Source: Canna indica
Lineage: Eukaryota; Streptophyta; Magnoliopsida; Zingiberales; Cannaceae
Assembly: GCA_034359265.1 (NCBI GenBank)
Contig: CP136891.1
Coordinates: forward strand, 13,096,501 to 13,160,500
Reading direction: 5' to 3'
DNA: 64,000 nt
Under the pieces are notes generated by a model. The model did not search any database, had not been told where the DNA came from, and saw nothing but the letters and a program-made list of their open reading frames with translations. Every line of letters begins with the position of its first letter. Positions within the stretch are counted from its first letter, which is position 1. This document shows, in pieces, positions 38,401-50,119 of this stretch. The position numbers and the translations under genes are program-made.

Positions 38401-38412
38401 GCTCTGATACCA
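38401..38412 (-). other. Primer binding site of the SIRE-like element
   Basis: The minus strand reads TGGTATCAGAGC, the standard initiator tRNA-Met primer site of plant Copia elements, two bases inside the 5' LTR. It fixes the element's orientation. Confidence 0.92.
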
Positions 38413-38414
38413 AA

Positions 38415-40933
38415 TGTTGGGTGAAATGACCTACACTTGAGGGGGGGGGGTGAATAGTATGTTATCTAAACCGATCCACCTAATTTTGATTTTAATCGTT
38501 TTCTTAGATCACTTAGGCAATTCACGATTGAATGACTAAATGCGGAAGCGATAAATGATAAAGCAATAAATACAAACAAGATATTAATGCAAACACAAGA
38601 ATTTATAGTGGTTCAGCCCCAATGCCTACTCCACTACCTAAGCACACTGCTTAGGTGCCGTTTGGTTAGCGAAAACTATTTCTTGATTTGGTTTCAGTGA
38701 AACTGAAAACTTGGTTTCAAAAACTTGGTTTTGGTTTCTAGTTTTTAGTTTTCTGAAAACGTGTTTGGTTAATGAAAACAACATCAGTTTTAGTTAGTTG
38801 TAACCGGTGAATATTTATTTGGTTATAAAAAATATTATTAATTTTCTTTGAATATTTTTAATAATAATTAAATATTTAGTTAGTTTACAAAATTAAATAT
38901 TTGCTAATATCGTTATAAAATATTTGTATGATTTAATTAATTAAGTTATTGGTAATTTAAGATTTTTTTGTTTAATTAGATATAAAAAATAATTAATAGT
39001 TATTATAAAATTTCAAAAAAAATAAGTCAAATGGTCTAAGATTAGTTTTGATTAAATTATAAATAGATCAACTTAAAAAAAATTGAGTTATTTAAAATTT
39101 GGGTTTGAGTTAGATATAATTGGTTTAATTAATTTGTAAATTTAAGATAATAGTTTGAGTTGAAAATGATGATTTTTTTTTTAAAAATAGATATAGTTTG
39201 GTTTATTTTTAAATTAATTAATTTTAGAAAAAATATATTTATAATTACAAAGTTGCTACTATATTTTAATAACGAAATCGACAGTCTCGAAACTATAGAA
39301 AATAACATTATAGTGTTTTTATTTTTATTAAGAAAACTAGTTTTGTTTTCATTCTGGTTTCGATTCAGTTTTATGAAAACACTGAACCAAACACATTTTC
39401 GTAAGCAGTTTTAGTTTCAGTAAAATTAAAACCATAAAAACAGACTTGGTTTCGCTAACCAAACAGGCCCTTAGGATTTCCAAACTAGTTTAACTAGGTT
39501 AATTAGTTTTCTTACAATAAGGACTTTACACCGGAAAGTCTCTGCTCTCAAACCGAAGGCACTTCCACACCCGAAAGTATCCCGCATTCCTACCGAGAGT
39601 ACTCTCCCACCTCAACCTTAAGAACAACTCAACTAATCCTAGCAAACTACGTTTACACAAGTAACTTTACACCTTCTACACCAAGGATATCACTCAATCA
39701 CAAGACCTAACACTAGGTCTTCTTACAAGCTCAAATACAAAGAAATAAACATCAAAATACAACAATAATGAGAGCAAATAATAAACAATGTAAACTTAGC
39801 TCTCAAACAAAATGTCTTAGCTTCTCTTGATGACTTGAAGATGAATCAAGGCAAGCTCAAAGTCAATCTTAAGGTTCTTAATTAGGCTCAAAGCTAGGGT
39901 TTTTTGTAAAGATGGCTCAAGAATCTTATAGAGATGCAAGAAGTGGCTCTTTGAGGCTTAGAAGCATCATTAGTAGGCTAAAAGAGAGTTTGGGATGAGT
40001 ATTTATAACCCCCAAAAGAAACGGCTTGTTAACGGGCGAAAAACTAGCCATTTTCGTCGTCTAGTCGATGTCCGGTCGATCGACCGAAAGCAAACTGCCG
40101 CTTTTTGGCACACTTTGGTCGACTGACCGATCGATCGAATTGGCTACTGCCAATTTTCGACCAACTTCGGTCGACCGAAATTGGCTATTGCCCAAATTTG
40201 GCATCGTTCGGTCAATCGAAATGCCTTCTTCTTCGGTCGGTTGACCGAACCTGGGCAGGGCAGATTTTTTGCTTGGTTTGTTCATTTTTTGTTCCGTATT
40301 CGCTAAGTCTACTTATATATTATTTATTAATTTTAAGTTAATAATTTTAAAACATAAATATTGTATAAGGATTACCTCCCATTTGGATTCAATAAAAATA
40401 TCTAAAAAATCAAGATCATTAAGAATCAAAATCTAGTTTTTAGGGTCTAGTATAAGTTTTCGGAAAATAAATTTTTTCTAATCTCCCAGGTCAAATATGA
40501 GTAGGCTAAAGGCTTCTAAAAAATTCTTAAATATACATCGTTATCTTATTTCTACCTAAGGAATAATTATCGTCATTTTTATATCAAGTAAATGTCTAGG
40601 TCATATAGCCCTCCAAGGAGCTCGCTAGGCTTAGTGAATTTCAGGACGGTTTTCGAGTTTTCATGTTTTAGGATTCGGGGATGATTTTTGGGTTCTTATG
40701 CATCATCATGAGGATTTACAACATAAATTAGACATCCTAAACTTAGACTCTAACTTCCCGAAGAATCGCGAGTGCCGACGAACGTCCTTGCCGATTTCTT
40801 CGATTTCTCCGATCGGGGACGTCCGTGCGCTAATCAACTTGGATTCTGAAAGATTTCTCAATGAAACATTAGTTCCATGTTTGTTATCATCAAAATCGAG
40901 ATTAAGATCAAGGTATAAAACCTTAGACCAACA
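38415..40933 (-). mobile_element. 5' LTR of the SIRE-like Copia element (right copy, with nested MITE)
   Basis: About 1,699 bp after removing the nested MITE and its duplicated TTA, bounded by TGTTGG...CCAACA. It is collinear with the LTR at 31762-33450, with many substitutions and small indels, so the insertion is old. A TATA-like TTATAAATA lies at about 40001-40009 (minus strand). Confidence 0.9.
38654..39470. mobile_element. PIF/Harbinger-like (Tourist-type) non-autonomous element, 817 bp
   Basis: Terminal repeats are GGTGCCGTTTGGTTAGCGAAA on the left (given in part) and, reversed, GGGCCTGTTTGGTTAGCGAAA on the right. They are flanked by a TTA duplication (38651-38653 and 39471-39473). The uninterrupted LTR copy at 31762-33450 has the empty site (CTGCTTAGTATTTCC), which proves insertion. 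The interior is AT-rich with no transposase. Confidence 0.9.
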
Positions 40934-40995
40934 AATAGTTTATGTAATCTTTGTACACATCGACTATAGTCGATGAAGGTTTCGTGTAATTTAAG

Positions 40996-41359
40996 ATAGC
41001 GAATGATGTATATTTTTTCCGTGTATAAATAATTTGTAAATGAATTAACACTCGTAATGAAAAATATAGTATAAATTTTATTGAGTCATGAATGTGTTAA
41101 CAAGAAGAAACTCAAATTTTTAATAATAATAATCTTTTACATTATTATATTCGCAATTCCATCGAACTTGATTTAATATTTCTATAGACGATTACGATCG
41201 AATCATCTCAGCGGATGGACGATTAAGATATACTCCCTTCACTTTCCACTGTTAAAATCCTTTCATCGGTCGTTCCTCGCCGTCGTCGTCGTCTCCGCCA
41301 CAGGAACGCATCCAAATCCCTAACTCGAATTCTTCTATCGATGCGGTGAGAGTGAAGCC
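40996..41359. promoter_or_regulatory. Upstream region of the MAG2-like gene
   Basis: Short region between the palindromic repeat and the MAG2-like start codon. It turns from AT-rich to GC-rich at about 41200 (CGTCGTCGTCGTCTCCGCC), as expected for a leader. I see no clear TATA box. Confidence 0.45.
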
Positions 41360-44300
41360 ATGAAAGTGGCCGCAACGCCGCTGCCGCGGCCGTCAGACCT
41401 CTCTCCCCCGATCCTCCGCTTCCTCGCTGATAATTTCCAGAGCGAGTCAGACCTCTCTCGATCCCCCGACCTCGAGGCGGAGCTGACGAAGCTTTGCTCG
41501 GATCTCGAGGCTTCTCTGGCCGATCTGAGCATCCGGCTTTCCGAGAGCGTTGCGGCGTACGCCGTGCGCTCGGAGGAGGCCGGTGCACTCCTAGGCGGCG
41601 TCCGCGCAGGGATCGTTGATCTTCGATCATCATTACTCCGCGGAGCGTCAAAAGGTTTTCTCTTTGCTTCTGTTTCTGAAATTCCATGATAGGTTACTTC
41701 TTTGTCGTACTTCCTGTTTGTCGTTGTGCTAGATATGACCTGAATCTGATGGGCTTCCAGACGGTAACATCGAAGATGGGTCGAAGAAACTAGACCAGAT
41801 CTTGGCGGACGAACTGCCGGCGCTAGCGAAGGAAGTAGCGAGAGTGGAGACTGTCCGGGCTTATGCTGGTTAGTTGCATTTCGTTACTTCAAACCTTGTA
41901 TAATTTTGAGACATTTCGTCTGAATTTGTTTGATTCCATGATTTTGCTGTGCATTGAACTATTTGTATGTTTAAATTCCTTTATATAAGGCAACTTTTGG
42001 ATTATGGGTCTCCTTTTTTTATATATAGAAATTGAATTGTTTTAATCTTTAAGAACAATTTTCTTTGAAGTTGATAAAATGGTTTTTCTGTGCATATTTT
42101 TTCCTGCTAAATTTCCATATAAGAAATTCGCTTCTATCATTTTTCATCATTTCAGAACCAATATTTATCATTTCAGGTCCAATATTCACATTTGATGCAA
42201 TGCATTAAGTTGGTTGTTTCTTGATGCTTACATATTATATTATTATTGTTTGGAACTTATCTTCAATTTCTTTTCTGGATTATAACTTATCAAGTTTTCA
42301 CGCCATTTTGATTGGACGGATTTGGTTTCTATGTTTTTCTTAGAGACAACATTGAAGCTTGACAGACTGATTGGTGATGTTGAAGATGCTGTTTCTTCTT
42401 CTGTCAGAGGAAAACTTAGAAATCCTAGTGCAATCAACTCAGCGGTGAGATTTGATATGCTTTTAAGGGAAAAGATCTCTAAACTACTTACATTTCTCAG
42501 CCTCATTTCTTCCTCTTTCTTGCAGGATGTTTGTATGATTACAATTAATTCTTTCAAACAAATAGAAGATATCTTAGCTTATGTTACAAAAACATGGCCT
42601 CAGTGGTCTCATCTTCTGTCAGCTGTAGACCACAGAGTTGACCGAGCTCTAGCCACCTTACGACCCCAGGCAGTTGCAGATCATAGACATGTCCTAGCAT
42701 CCATTGGCTGGCCGCCTCCACTTTCAAGCGCAAATATCGCACACTCAAGCACGGGGGCATCAACTGAACTTTCCAATCCTCTTCTCTTGATGACAGGGGG
42801 TGTCAAGAATAAGTACAGTGAGAGCTTTCTTTCCCTATGCCATTTGCAGGAATTGCAGAGAAGAAGAAAATCTCGACAACTTTCAGGAAATAATCTGGAG
42901 ATTGCACTTCGCCAACCACTTTGGGTTATTGAAGAGTTAGTGAACCCAATAATGGTTGCTGCTCAATGCTTTTTCTTAAAGTGGCATGATAACCCAGAAT
43001 TTATTTTTGCTCTTGTTTACAAGGTTACAAGGGATTTCTTAGACTCCATGGATGATACACTACAACCTCTGGTAGATAAAGCCATGCTTTTGGGCTGTAG
43101 TTGTAGAGAGGAGTGGATTTCAGCTATGGTGACTTCACTCTCCACTTATTTGTCGAAAGAGATTTTTCCAAACTATGTCAATCTCTTAGAAAGTAGCTCC
43201 TCAAGTGGTGACTCATCACAGGCTAAGTTTTCATGGCTTCATCTTGTTGACTTGATGATATCTTTTGATAAGAGAATCCAGACCCTCATTTCAAATTCTT
43301 GTCTGGCACTATCATTGACTGAGGATGTGAACTTGCAGCGTGTCTCAACAATGTCCGTCTTCTGGGATCGACCAGACTGGCTTGACATTTGGGCTGAGAT
43401 TGAGCTTGGAGAATTGGTACGAAAATTGAGAGTAGCTATGCAAGATGAAAAGAGCTGGAAAACAAGGATTCAAGCAACATTGTTAATGTCTGGGTCAGAG
43501 GAGTACAAATCTCCTGCAGTTTCTGGTGCTTTTCTCCAGGCTCTATCTTTGATGATCGATAGATCTCGACCTTTGCCAAGTATTGAGCTTAGAGCAAGGT
43601 TTATCAAGTTGGCTGGAGCCCCAATTGCGAGGGAGTTCCTTGATTGTTTACTTCGCAGGTGCCAGGAAGCTGAGGGTTTGACTGCTTTGGCAGATGATGA
43701 TGCCATATTGAAAGTTTGCCACTCCATAAATGCAGCTGGGTATTTTGAATCAGTTTTGACTGAATGGTCTGAGAATGTCTTCTTCCTTGAGATGGAAAGT
43801 ATAGCGGAGGAAACTGGGGGGAGGTGTATATTTGAAGAAGAGATTACCATGTTCAAGGAGTTCAGAAAAGAGTGGACCGAAAAGATTGGAACCGTCATTC
43901 TAAGGGGATTTGATTCACTTTGCCGAGACTACCTGAAAAACAAGAGGCAGTGGCAAGAGAAGACCAAAGGAATGGCTCTTTCCACAATGTTTGTAAATGC
44001 CTTGGACTATATCCAAGGGAAGATCTCAAAGTTGGAAGAGGCTGTGAATGGGATGGATTTTGTACCAATATGGAGAGTTGTGGCTAGTGGTGTTGACCAG
44101 CTAGTTTTTAGTGGTGTATTTCTTAGCGGTACAAACTTTAGCAGTAGCGGTGTAGAGCGACTTAGTGGAGATCTAGAGGTATTGCTTAGAATATTTTCAG
44201 CATGGTGTTTGAGGCCCCAAGGCTTTTTTCCAAAACTGTCTGACGGTTTGAAGTTATTAAAAATGGAGAAGCATCTTAAGGATAGCAGCTTTGGAGGAAA

Positions 44301-44388
44301 CCAGAGATGGTTGAGGGAGAATGGCATAAAACATTTAAGCACTGCCGAGGCAGAGAAAATTTTGAAGAGTAGGCTACTAATAGGATGA
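41360..44388 (+). CDS. MAG2: RINT1-like protein MAG2 (Dsl1/NRZ-type tether subunit)
   Basis: Exons 41360-41654, 41761-41868, 42344-42444 and 42526-44388, all GT-AG with agreeing phases, give 788 residues (Arabidopsis MAG2 is close to 795). MAG2/RINT1/Tip20 proteins sit at the ER and help tether Golgi-derived vesicles through ER SNAREs; plant mutants mis-sort storage-protein precursors. The N-terminal exon is GC-rich and encodes a likely coiled coil (LEAELTKLCSDLEASLADL). The last exon holds the RINT1/TIP20 domain, with WPQWSHLLSAVDHRVDRAL, QPLWVIEELVNPIM, FWDRPDWLDIWAEIELGEL and the end LSTAEAEKILKSRLLIG. The 81-bp third intron is in frame and free of stops, so 27 extra residues would appear if retained. 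No damage is seen. Confidence 0.95.
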
Positions 44389-44748
44389 TGCACTATCATT
44401 GCGTCAGTACAAGCATAATAATATACAGAAGAATGGTTATTGCTCTGTGGCTTCCCAAACTTTTTTGGCTGGGAGGAGGATGTATATTGCTCTGTGGCTT
44501 CCCAAATATGATCCGATTCTTGTATTCTTCAACAATAACAATTCGTTCAATTATCATCAAATTATCATCATATTTTAAGTATGTGATTGTTGTTGCCCTG
44601 GATAAGATAACTCATGTGTTCATATTTTATGATATTATATTATAGAAAAAAGTACACATATCATCCCTCTTAGTATTAGAAATACTTATAACCCCTCAAC
44701 TTTCATAAAACTATCTTGAACGTACCTGTGGTATATTTATTGATTGTA
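44389..44748. other. 3' flank of the MAG2-like gene
   Basis: Presumed 3' UTR (AT-rich, repeated GCTCTGTGGCTTCCCAAA at about 44440 and 44490) and LINE target site; the left target duplicate is 44732-44748. Confidence 0.5.
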
Positions 44749-47577
44749 GTGTGCGATCAGTCTGATTAAACTTTTTTCGGTTTTTAACATTGTAAAATCC
44801 ATGCCTAATGGGAAGAGTCCATGAATAGACGGCTTCACTGCGAAGTTCTATAAGCGTTGCTGGGACATTGTGTCTACTTCTTTCATGAACTGCCTAGATT
44901 CATTTTTCAACTCTGGATTCCTCCCATTAGAGTGGAACAAAATCATGTTCACCTTCATTCCTAAGTGTAGCAACCCTTCTGCGATTAAAGATTATAGACT
45001 CATTGCGCTGTGTAATCTCATCTATCAGATTTTGGCTAAGCTATTAGCTAATAGAATCCAAAGTGTTGTGCCTTCTCTGGTCTCCCCAGTGCAATTAGCC
45101 TTCATTAAGGGTAGGAGTATTCACGATAATATTCTCCTAGCTCAGGAGATAGCTCATTCCATGTTTGGGTCTAAGGGTAAGTACCCTTATGTTATGGTTA
45201 AATCGATCTCGTAAAAGCCTACGACAAACTTTCGTGGCATGCAGTATCTGCCATGCTTAAGGCTTTTAAATTCCCTGATAAATTGATTGGGTGGGTTCTA
45301 TCGTGCTTATCTACTGCCTCTTTCTCTTGCTTAATTAATAACCACATGTCAGAATTTTTTCACTCTTCGCGTGGCCTTAGGCAAGACGATCCTCTGTCCC
45401 TTTACTTGTATGTCCTCACCGCACAATCGCTATCATGCTTGCTTGATAAAGCGGTTGAGCTTGGAAATATGAAGGCTTTCACTATTTGCAATTCTCTTAG
45501 GATTAGTCATTTAATGTTCGCAGACGATATTCTGTTAACATTTAAATCCTAGGAGCCTGAATTCTATCAATTAGATCTTTAAAACATATGAAAGTTTCTC
45601 AGGCCAGTCCATCAACATGTCAAAATCGGAAGTTTTCTTTCCCAAAAATGCCTCATGGGGCCAATCAGATCTGTGTGCTCTGCCCTAAACATGCGGGCAG
45701 GTAGCTTCCCGTTCAAGTACTTGGGGACTATGATTTCTCCTAGGCGCGCTCCTAGCGATGCCCAGAAAATGATCCTTGATATGGTTAATCTAAACTCTCA
45801 TCTTGGAAGTCAAATTTCTTGTCCCAGACAGGTAGAGTTGTGCTTATCAACTCTGTCCTGACTTCTATTCCAATTCATTCCCTTAGTGTCACCTGGGTCT
45901 CCCGCTCCATCATTAATGAGCTAGAGCAAGTTATCCGCAAATTTCTTTGGGCTGGTCCTTCCGGCCAAAATGCTATGCATCACATTGCTTAGGATGTAGT
46001 TACCTTGCCCAGGGATGAGGGTGGCCTTGGAATTCATGACCTTTCAGACAAGTGCTTGGCCCTTCAAGCTAAGCGCGTTCTAAATTACCTTAATCGCTCT
46101 GCCTCTCCTTGGCTGGATCTAGTCTCGATTAAATACCCTGACTTGCGCAGAGGATGGAGGAACAACACCCCATCTTCGTGGTGTTGGAAGTTGTTTCGTT
46201 CGGCTTATGATAAGCTGCAGTCTGGTTGCTTTCGAATTATCTTCTCGGGGGTTAATTCCTCTGTCATGCAGGATAACTGGTTATTTGATTTGTCGATTTC
46301 CCTTCAACCAACTTTTATCGACTGCTCTGTAATTTCGAATTCTATGAATGTTGGTGTCTTTATATCGGGCCAGTGTTGGAATATGGCTTCTTGTGTTGCT
46401 ACGTTTGGGCTGGTGCTTGCGGAATCCATTTCAAGATTGAGGTTGTCGTTGCTTCCCGGTGAGGATAGAACCATTTGGAAGGGTTCAAGTGGGGTAGAGT
46501 TACCGCTAAATGTGCGATGCGCTTCCTAAGAAGTCGTGAGCCGCAAGTTCCTTCGTATTTCGATTCTTGGAAGTCCACATGGAAGCTCAAAACCGCCCCT
46601 AAAGTCAAGCTTTTTTGTTGGAAACTTCTCCACCTCAGACTTCCTACATATGAGCGTCTAGAACGATTAGGAATTACTACCTATAATTCCTGCCCGTTCT
46701 GCCTCGCCCATCATGAATCAATTTCCCACTTATTTTTTGAATGCCCTTTTGTCAGCTCTGTTTGGGGCCTTTTGTCTAATAAAATTGGATTTCCCTTCCA
46801 CCTTCGATCCTCTTGGGAATCCGGAAGTTGGATTACTGCTAATTTCCCCTCATCTTCTGAGCTTCCACTGGCTTCCTCATTCATTGCGAAAGCTTGCTGG
46901 TTCATTTGGCACGCTAGGAACCTCATTGTTCATGAGGCTAGGCAGCCTATCCCCTCGACCCTCGTGTCGGAGATCTATGCATTTACTTGTGCCTACAAGC
47001 CTGGTTTAGTATCTAAGGGCTCGAGCCAGTCTTCCAATATATCTTGAAATTGGATTCCGCCAGCGCCTAATATTCTTAAAATGAATTGTGATGCTTCTCG
47101 TGATAATCATGCAGGTGGTACTGGTTTCATCGTCAGGTCATCGGATGGATTGTTTGTTGCTGGTGCTTCCCGGTATGTCCTTGAGGATTCGGTCCTAATT
47201 CTTGAAGCCTTGGCAGTTCGGGATGGTCTTATTTATGCATCAGAAAATTGTTTGCCTAATTTTATTGTGGAATCCGACTCGAAGATATTGATTTCAGCTC
47301 TTAATGCCGAAATTTCTCCGCCCTGGGAGATTGGCAGTATCTTATCTAACATTTTGCTTATTCGTCTAGGCTGTAATTGCTTGGGCTTTAACTTTTGCTT
47401 CAGAGACGATAACAAAGCTGCCTATTGAAAAACAAATAAGGACCGTTTATGTAACGATGAGATGATATGGTCCTCCATCCGACCTCCGGAGTTGGAGGGC
47501 ATTTTATTGTCTGACATTTCTGCCGCTGGCATTTGCCGCGCTTTAATATAGCTATTTCTATTTTTTTGGTAAAAATA
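44749..47577 (+). mobile_element. 5'-truncated L1-type LINE retrotransposon
   Basis: The element starts within the reverse transcriptase part and ends with a short AAAAATA tail. The 17-bp segment TATATTTATTGATTGTA is present at both borders (44732-44748 and 47578-47594). A second candidate pairing (TGTGGTATATTTATTGATT at 44727-44745 and 47597-47615) exists because the target itself contains this motif twice on the right. Truncation at the 5' end, an A-rich tail and long target duplicates are hallmarks of LINE insertion. It lies about 360 bp after the MAG2-like stop. Confidence 0.85.
44805..47549 (+). pseudogene. LINE ORF2 remnant (RT, zf-RVT, RNase H)
   Basis: The RT part begins IDGFTAKFYKRCWDIV and continues PKCSNPSAIKDYRLIALCN, QLAFIKGRSIHDNILLAQE and SSRGLRQDDPLS, then the catalytic FADDILL. 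After stops and frameshifts, 46475-47047 encodes a zf-RVT domain (LPTYERLERLGI, CPFCLAHHESISHLFFECP). From 47081 the RNase H domain follows (MNCDASRDNHAGGTG, FIVESDSKILISALN), ending with IWSSIRPPELEGILLSD and a stop. Breaks include TGA near 44843, a frameshift near 45210, TAG near 45550, and stops near 45860 and 45990. No ORF1, endonuclease or intact frame remains. Confidence 0.9.
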
Positions 47578-47615
47578 TATATTTATTGATTGTACTTGTG
47601 GTATATTTATTGATT

Positions 47616-48278
47616 TAAAATATAAAGTAAAAAAATAGTTTTCCCCCTCACCCACGAGGGTAGGTAATATTTGTCTCTCAATTTTTAAAAAATGATACTT
47701 AACCATCTGAATAAATAATTTACACCCTTCGATAAATTTTTTAATTAAAACATATTATATTATTATGTGCAATGCACAAAAAATTTTCTATAACAATTAG
47801 GTCATTGTAATCAAAATTTGAATTTTTTAAAAAAACAATTTTAATCAATAAAAAAATATAAATTATTCTTCCATACAAAATAAATTTTAATTGCATCCAC
47901 AAATCATTAGTTTAAACTTATTCCTTCACTAAAATATGTGACTCTCTGAAGAATCTTTCTAAGGCTCTGGTCAGTAGTCAAAGCTCTCTATCAATTTTTT
48001 TATGGTAAAACTCTAGAGGATGCTTTTAGAACATGTTTATTTTATAGAATAGAGATTGGATGCGATGAGAGGATGATTTATATACAATATTTATTTAATG
48101 TATGAATTAGAAAAATATATAAAACTAATATTATATCTAATGTTGGATCTAATTTTTTATTTAATACTCTCTCATTTAATATTTTATTTTATCATCCTAT
48201 GCAAGCAAACAAATATACCATTATGGTTCATTTGCTTCATTGGATTGGATATGATAATAAATGAAAGATAGAATTGAA
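47616..48278. other. AT-rich intergenic DNA, nothing recognised
   Basis: No coding potential or clear transposon end between the LINE and the Pack-MULE. Confidence 0.5.
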
Positions 48279-48287
48279 TATAATTTT

Positions 48288-49812
48288 GGGCAAATTACAC
48301 TGTATATCTTGAACTTTAGGGATATTCTCAATTTTAACATGAACTTTCAGTTGTATCAATTTTATACTTCGATTTTTAATTTATTTCAATAATATTCCAT
48401 CGTCAAATCACCGTGAATTTTACCGTCTGTTTGATGATGTGACATTGCACACGTGGACATGAAACCATATAATATATTTAAAAATTCACCCAATGCCACA
48501 TCAGCATGCCACGTTAGCAACAAAATTAAAAAAACTTCACTATATATCCTCAACTTTAGGGGTCTTCCCAATTTTGATCCAAACTTTTATTTGTATCAAT
48601 AGTATACTCTTATTTTTAATTTGTATCAATAATATTCCATCGTTAAGTAATCGTTAGTTTTGTCGTTTGACTGATGACGTGGCTCTGCATACGTGTACAA
48701 GCGTTGAAATCATCACATAAAATTTGAATAGAAAATGAAATCAGTGCCAAGTCATCATTGTAAAATTTAACCTAAATAAAATATTAAAAAAATACATGTC
48801 AACAATAACTTAAAATATTAAATTATTTTAATTAGGGTCCAGCCATCTTAGGCACTTGTCGGGGGAAGCCGGAGCTGACTCCTGATCCAACCCAAGCTGG
48901 TGATGCTACGGGATGAGATGCCGCCTTGGCTCCGACAAGTATGCTGCTATTGAGGGTGGAAAAACTAGAACTGATGGCCGATGGGCGGGCTGGTGGAAGA
49001 GCTGCTGGGTGATGGGGATGTGGTGGAAGTGTTGATCCGACGCGTGGGACTTGATTAAGGAGGTGTTGGCTTCCACAGCGTGGTGGTCAACATGTTCTAC
49101 GAGCTCGAGAAGGGGTACTGTGACTACTACAGGAAGGTTAACGCCGACGAGCCAAGTTTGTTGGGCCTATCGCGCTCACCACGTGCACTGACATCGAGAG
49201 AGGCGGTGGAGCGGCATCCAAGGACCCCTGACAAGTGCCTAAGATGGTTGAACCTTAATTAAAATAATTTAATATTTTAAGTTTTTGTTGACATGTATTT
49301 TTCTAATATTTTATTCATGTTAAATTTTAGACGTGGAGTGAAATGATGACTTGACATTGATTTTATTTTTTATTCAAATTTTATGTATTGATTTCAACGT
49401 TTGTACACGTATGAAGTGCCGCGTCATTAGTCAAACGACAAAACTCACGATTACTTAACGAGGGAATATTATTGATACAAATTAAAAATAAGAGTATACT
49501 ATTGATACAAATGAAAGTTTGGGTCAAAATTAAAAAAACTCCTAAAGTTGAAGATATATAGTGTAATTTTTTTAATTTTATTGCTGGCGTGGCATGCTGA
49601 CGAGGCATTGGATGAATTTTTAAACATATTATATGGTCTCATGTCCACGTGTGCAATGCCACATCATCAAACAAACGGTAAAATTCACGATGATTTGACG
49701 ATGAGAATTATTGAAATAAATTAAAAATCAGAGTATAAAATTAATACAACTGAAAGTTCAGGACAAAATTAGGAATACTCCTAAAATTGAGGATATATAG
49801 TGTAATTTGTCC
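48288..49812. mobile_element. Pack-MULE: Mutator-like element carrying a UGT gene fragment
   Basis: The ends are GGGCAAATTACACT on the left and, reversed, GGACAAATTACACT on the right. They are flanked by a perfect 9-bp duplication TATAATTTT (48279-48287 and 49813-49821), the Mutator signature. The terminal inverted repeats are very long: about 48288-48865 and 49217-49812, roughly 90% alike. Each arm is itself two tandem copies of a ~240-bp unit (ATATATCCTCAACTTTAGG ... GTTTGATGATGTG..., then again). The ~350-bp middle is GC-rich and unlike the arms; it encodes a UDP-glycosyltransferase fragment. There is no transposase. Confidence 0.92.
48870..49262 (+). pseudogene. Captured UDP-glycosyltransferase (UGT73-like) fragment
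   Basis: Within the Pack-MULE, 49080-49262 encodes VVVNMFYELEKGYCDYYRKV, close to the GVVVNSFYELEPDYADYYR block of plant family-1 glycosyltransferases. After a damaged stretch it ends in DKCLRWLNLN, like the ECLKWLDSK block before the acceptor/donor linker. About 200 bp upstream is GC-rich but broken in frame. The UDP-binding PSPG box is absent, so only a short internal part of a UGT was captured and it cannot be catalytic. The flanking CTTAGGCACTTGTC / GACAAGTGCCTAAG shows that the end of the fragment has been copied into both arms. Confidence 0.8.
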
Positions 49813-49821
49813 TATAATTTT

Positions 49822-50119
49822 TAAATCTATTATTGATTAGATATAATATTTATTTTATATTTTTTAATTTTATATTTTTAATAATTAATATATTAAATAA
49901 ATAATGAATAAAAATTCATATCTTTTTCTATCCGGTCTCTCATGTAAAACAAACAAATTCTGAGATGATTGGGTGTTGGATTTTGGGTATTGGGTTACGG
50001 AATTTTAAGACAGAGTCATTACAGCGAACAAGTTTTGGGTTGTTACTTGTTAGGCATTGGATTAGTGGATTTTTGAGACATACTTTCAATAGTCATTACA
50101 TCCATGACAGTACAGTATT

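Larger units (their letters stand above)
31762..40933 (-). mobile_element. Large SIRE-like Copia LTR retrotransposon, gag only
   Basis: The element runs on the minus strand: 5' LTR 38415-40933 (with a nested MITE), primer site TGGTATCAGAGC at 38401-38412 (complementary to initiator tRNA-Met), gag at 36928-38346, ~3.4 kb non-coding repeats, purine tract, and 3' LTR 31762-33450. The target duplicate is GATAG (31757-31761) versus AATAG (40934-40938), one mismatch. No protease, integrase or RT is present, so it depends on other elements. The gag type with two CCHC knuckles and a long coiled coil points to the SIRE/Maximus lineage; this is inferred from motifs. Confidence 0.88.
31148..40995. repeat. 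Palindromic (foldback-type) element split by an LTR retrotransposon
   Basis: The left arm (about 31148-31455) reads GGGTAAATTATACAGAGCC ... TATCAAGTGTGCACAGAATCC ... CTTGCCCTAGACTC. The right arm is its inverted copy (about 31553-31761) and is interrupted at TACTTGATAG by the LTR element at 31762-40933. It resumes at 40939 with TTTATGTAATCTTTGTACACAT ... CGTGTAATTT, matching the outermost part of the left arm in reverse. The centre (31440-31550) is rich in GTC/GCC triplets. It looks like a Mutator-type foldback MITE, but no target duplication was found. Arms are about 80-85% similar by eye. Confidence 0.7.

Noticed and set aside
31148..40995. A 9-bp Mutator target duplicate for the palindromic element
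   Set aside because: I compared CATAATTAG-type left flank with AAGATAGCG on the right and found no match, so I left the superfamily open.
48386..48571. 61-codon minus-strand frame in the Pack-MULE arm
   Set aside because: Lies entirely in the AT-rich terminal repeat, with no conserved motif.
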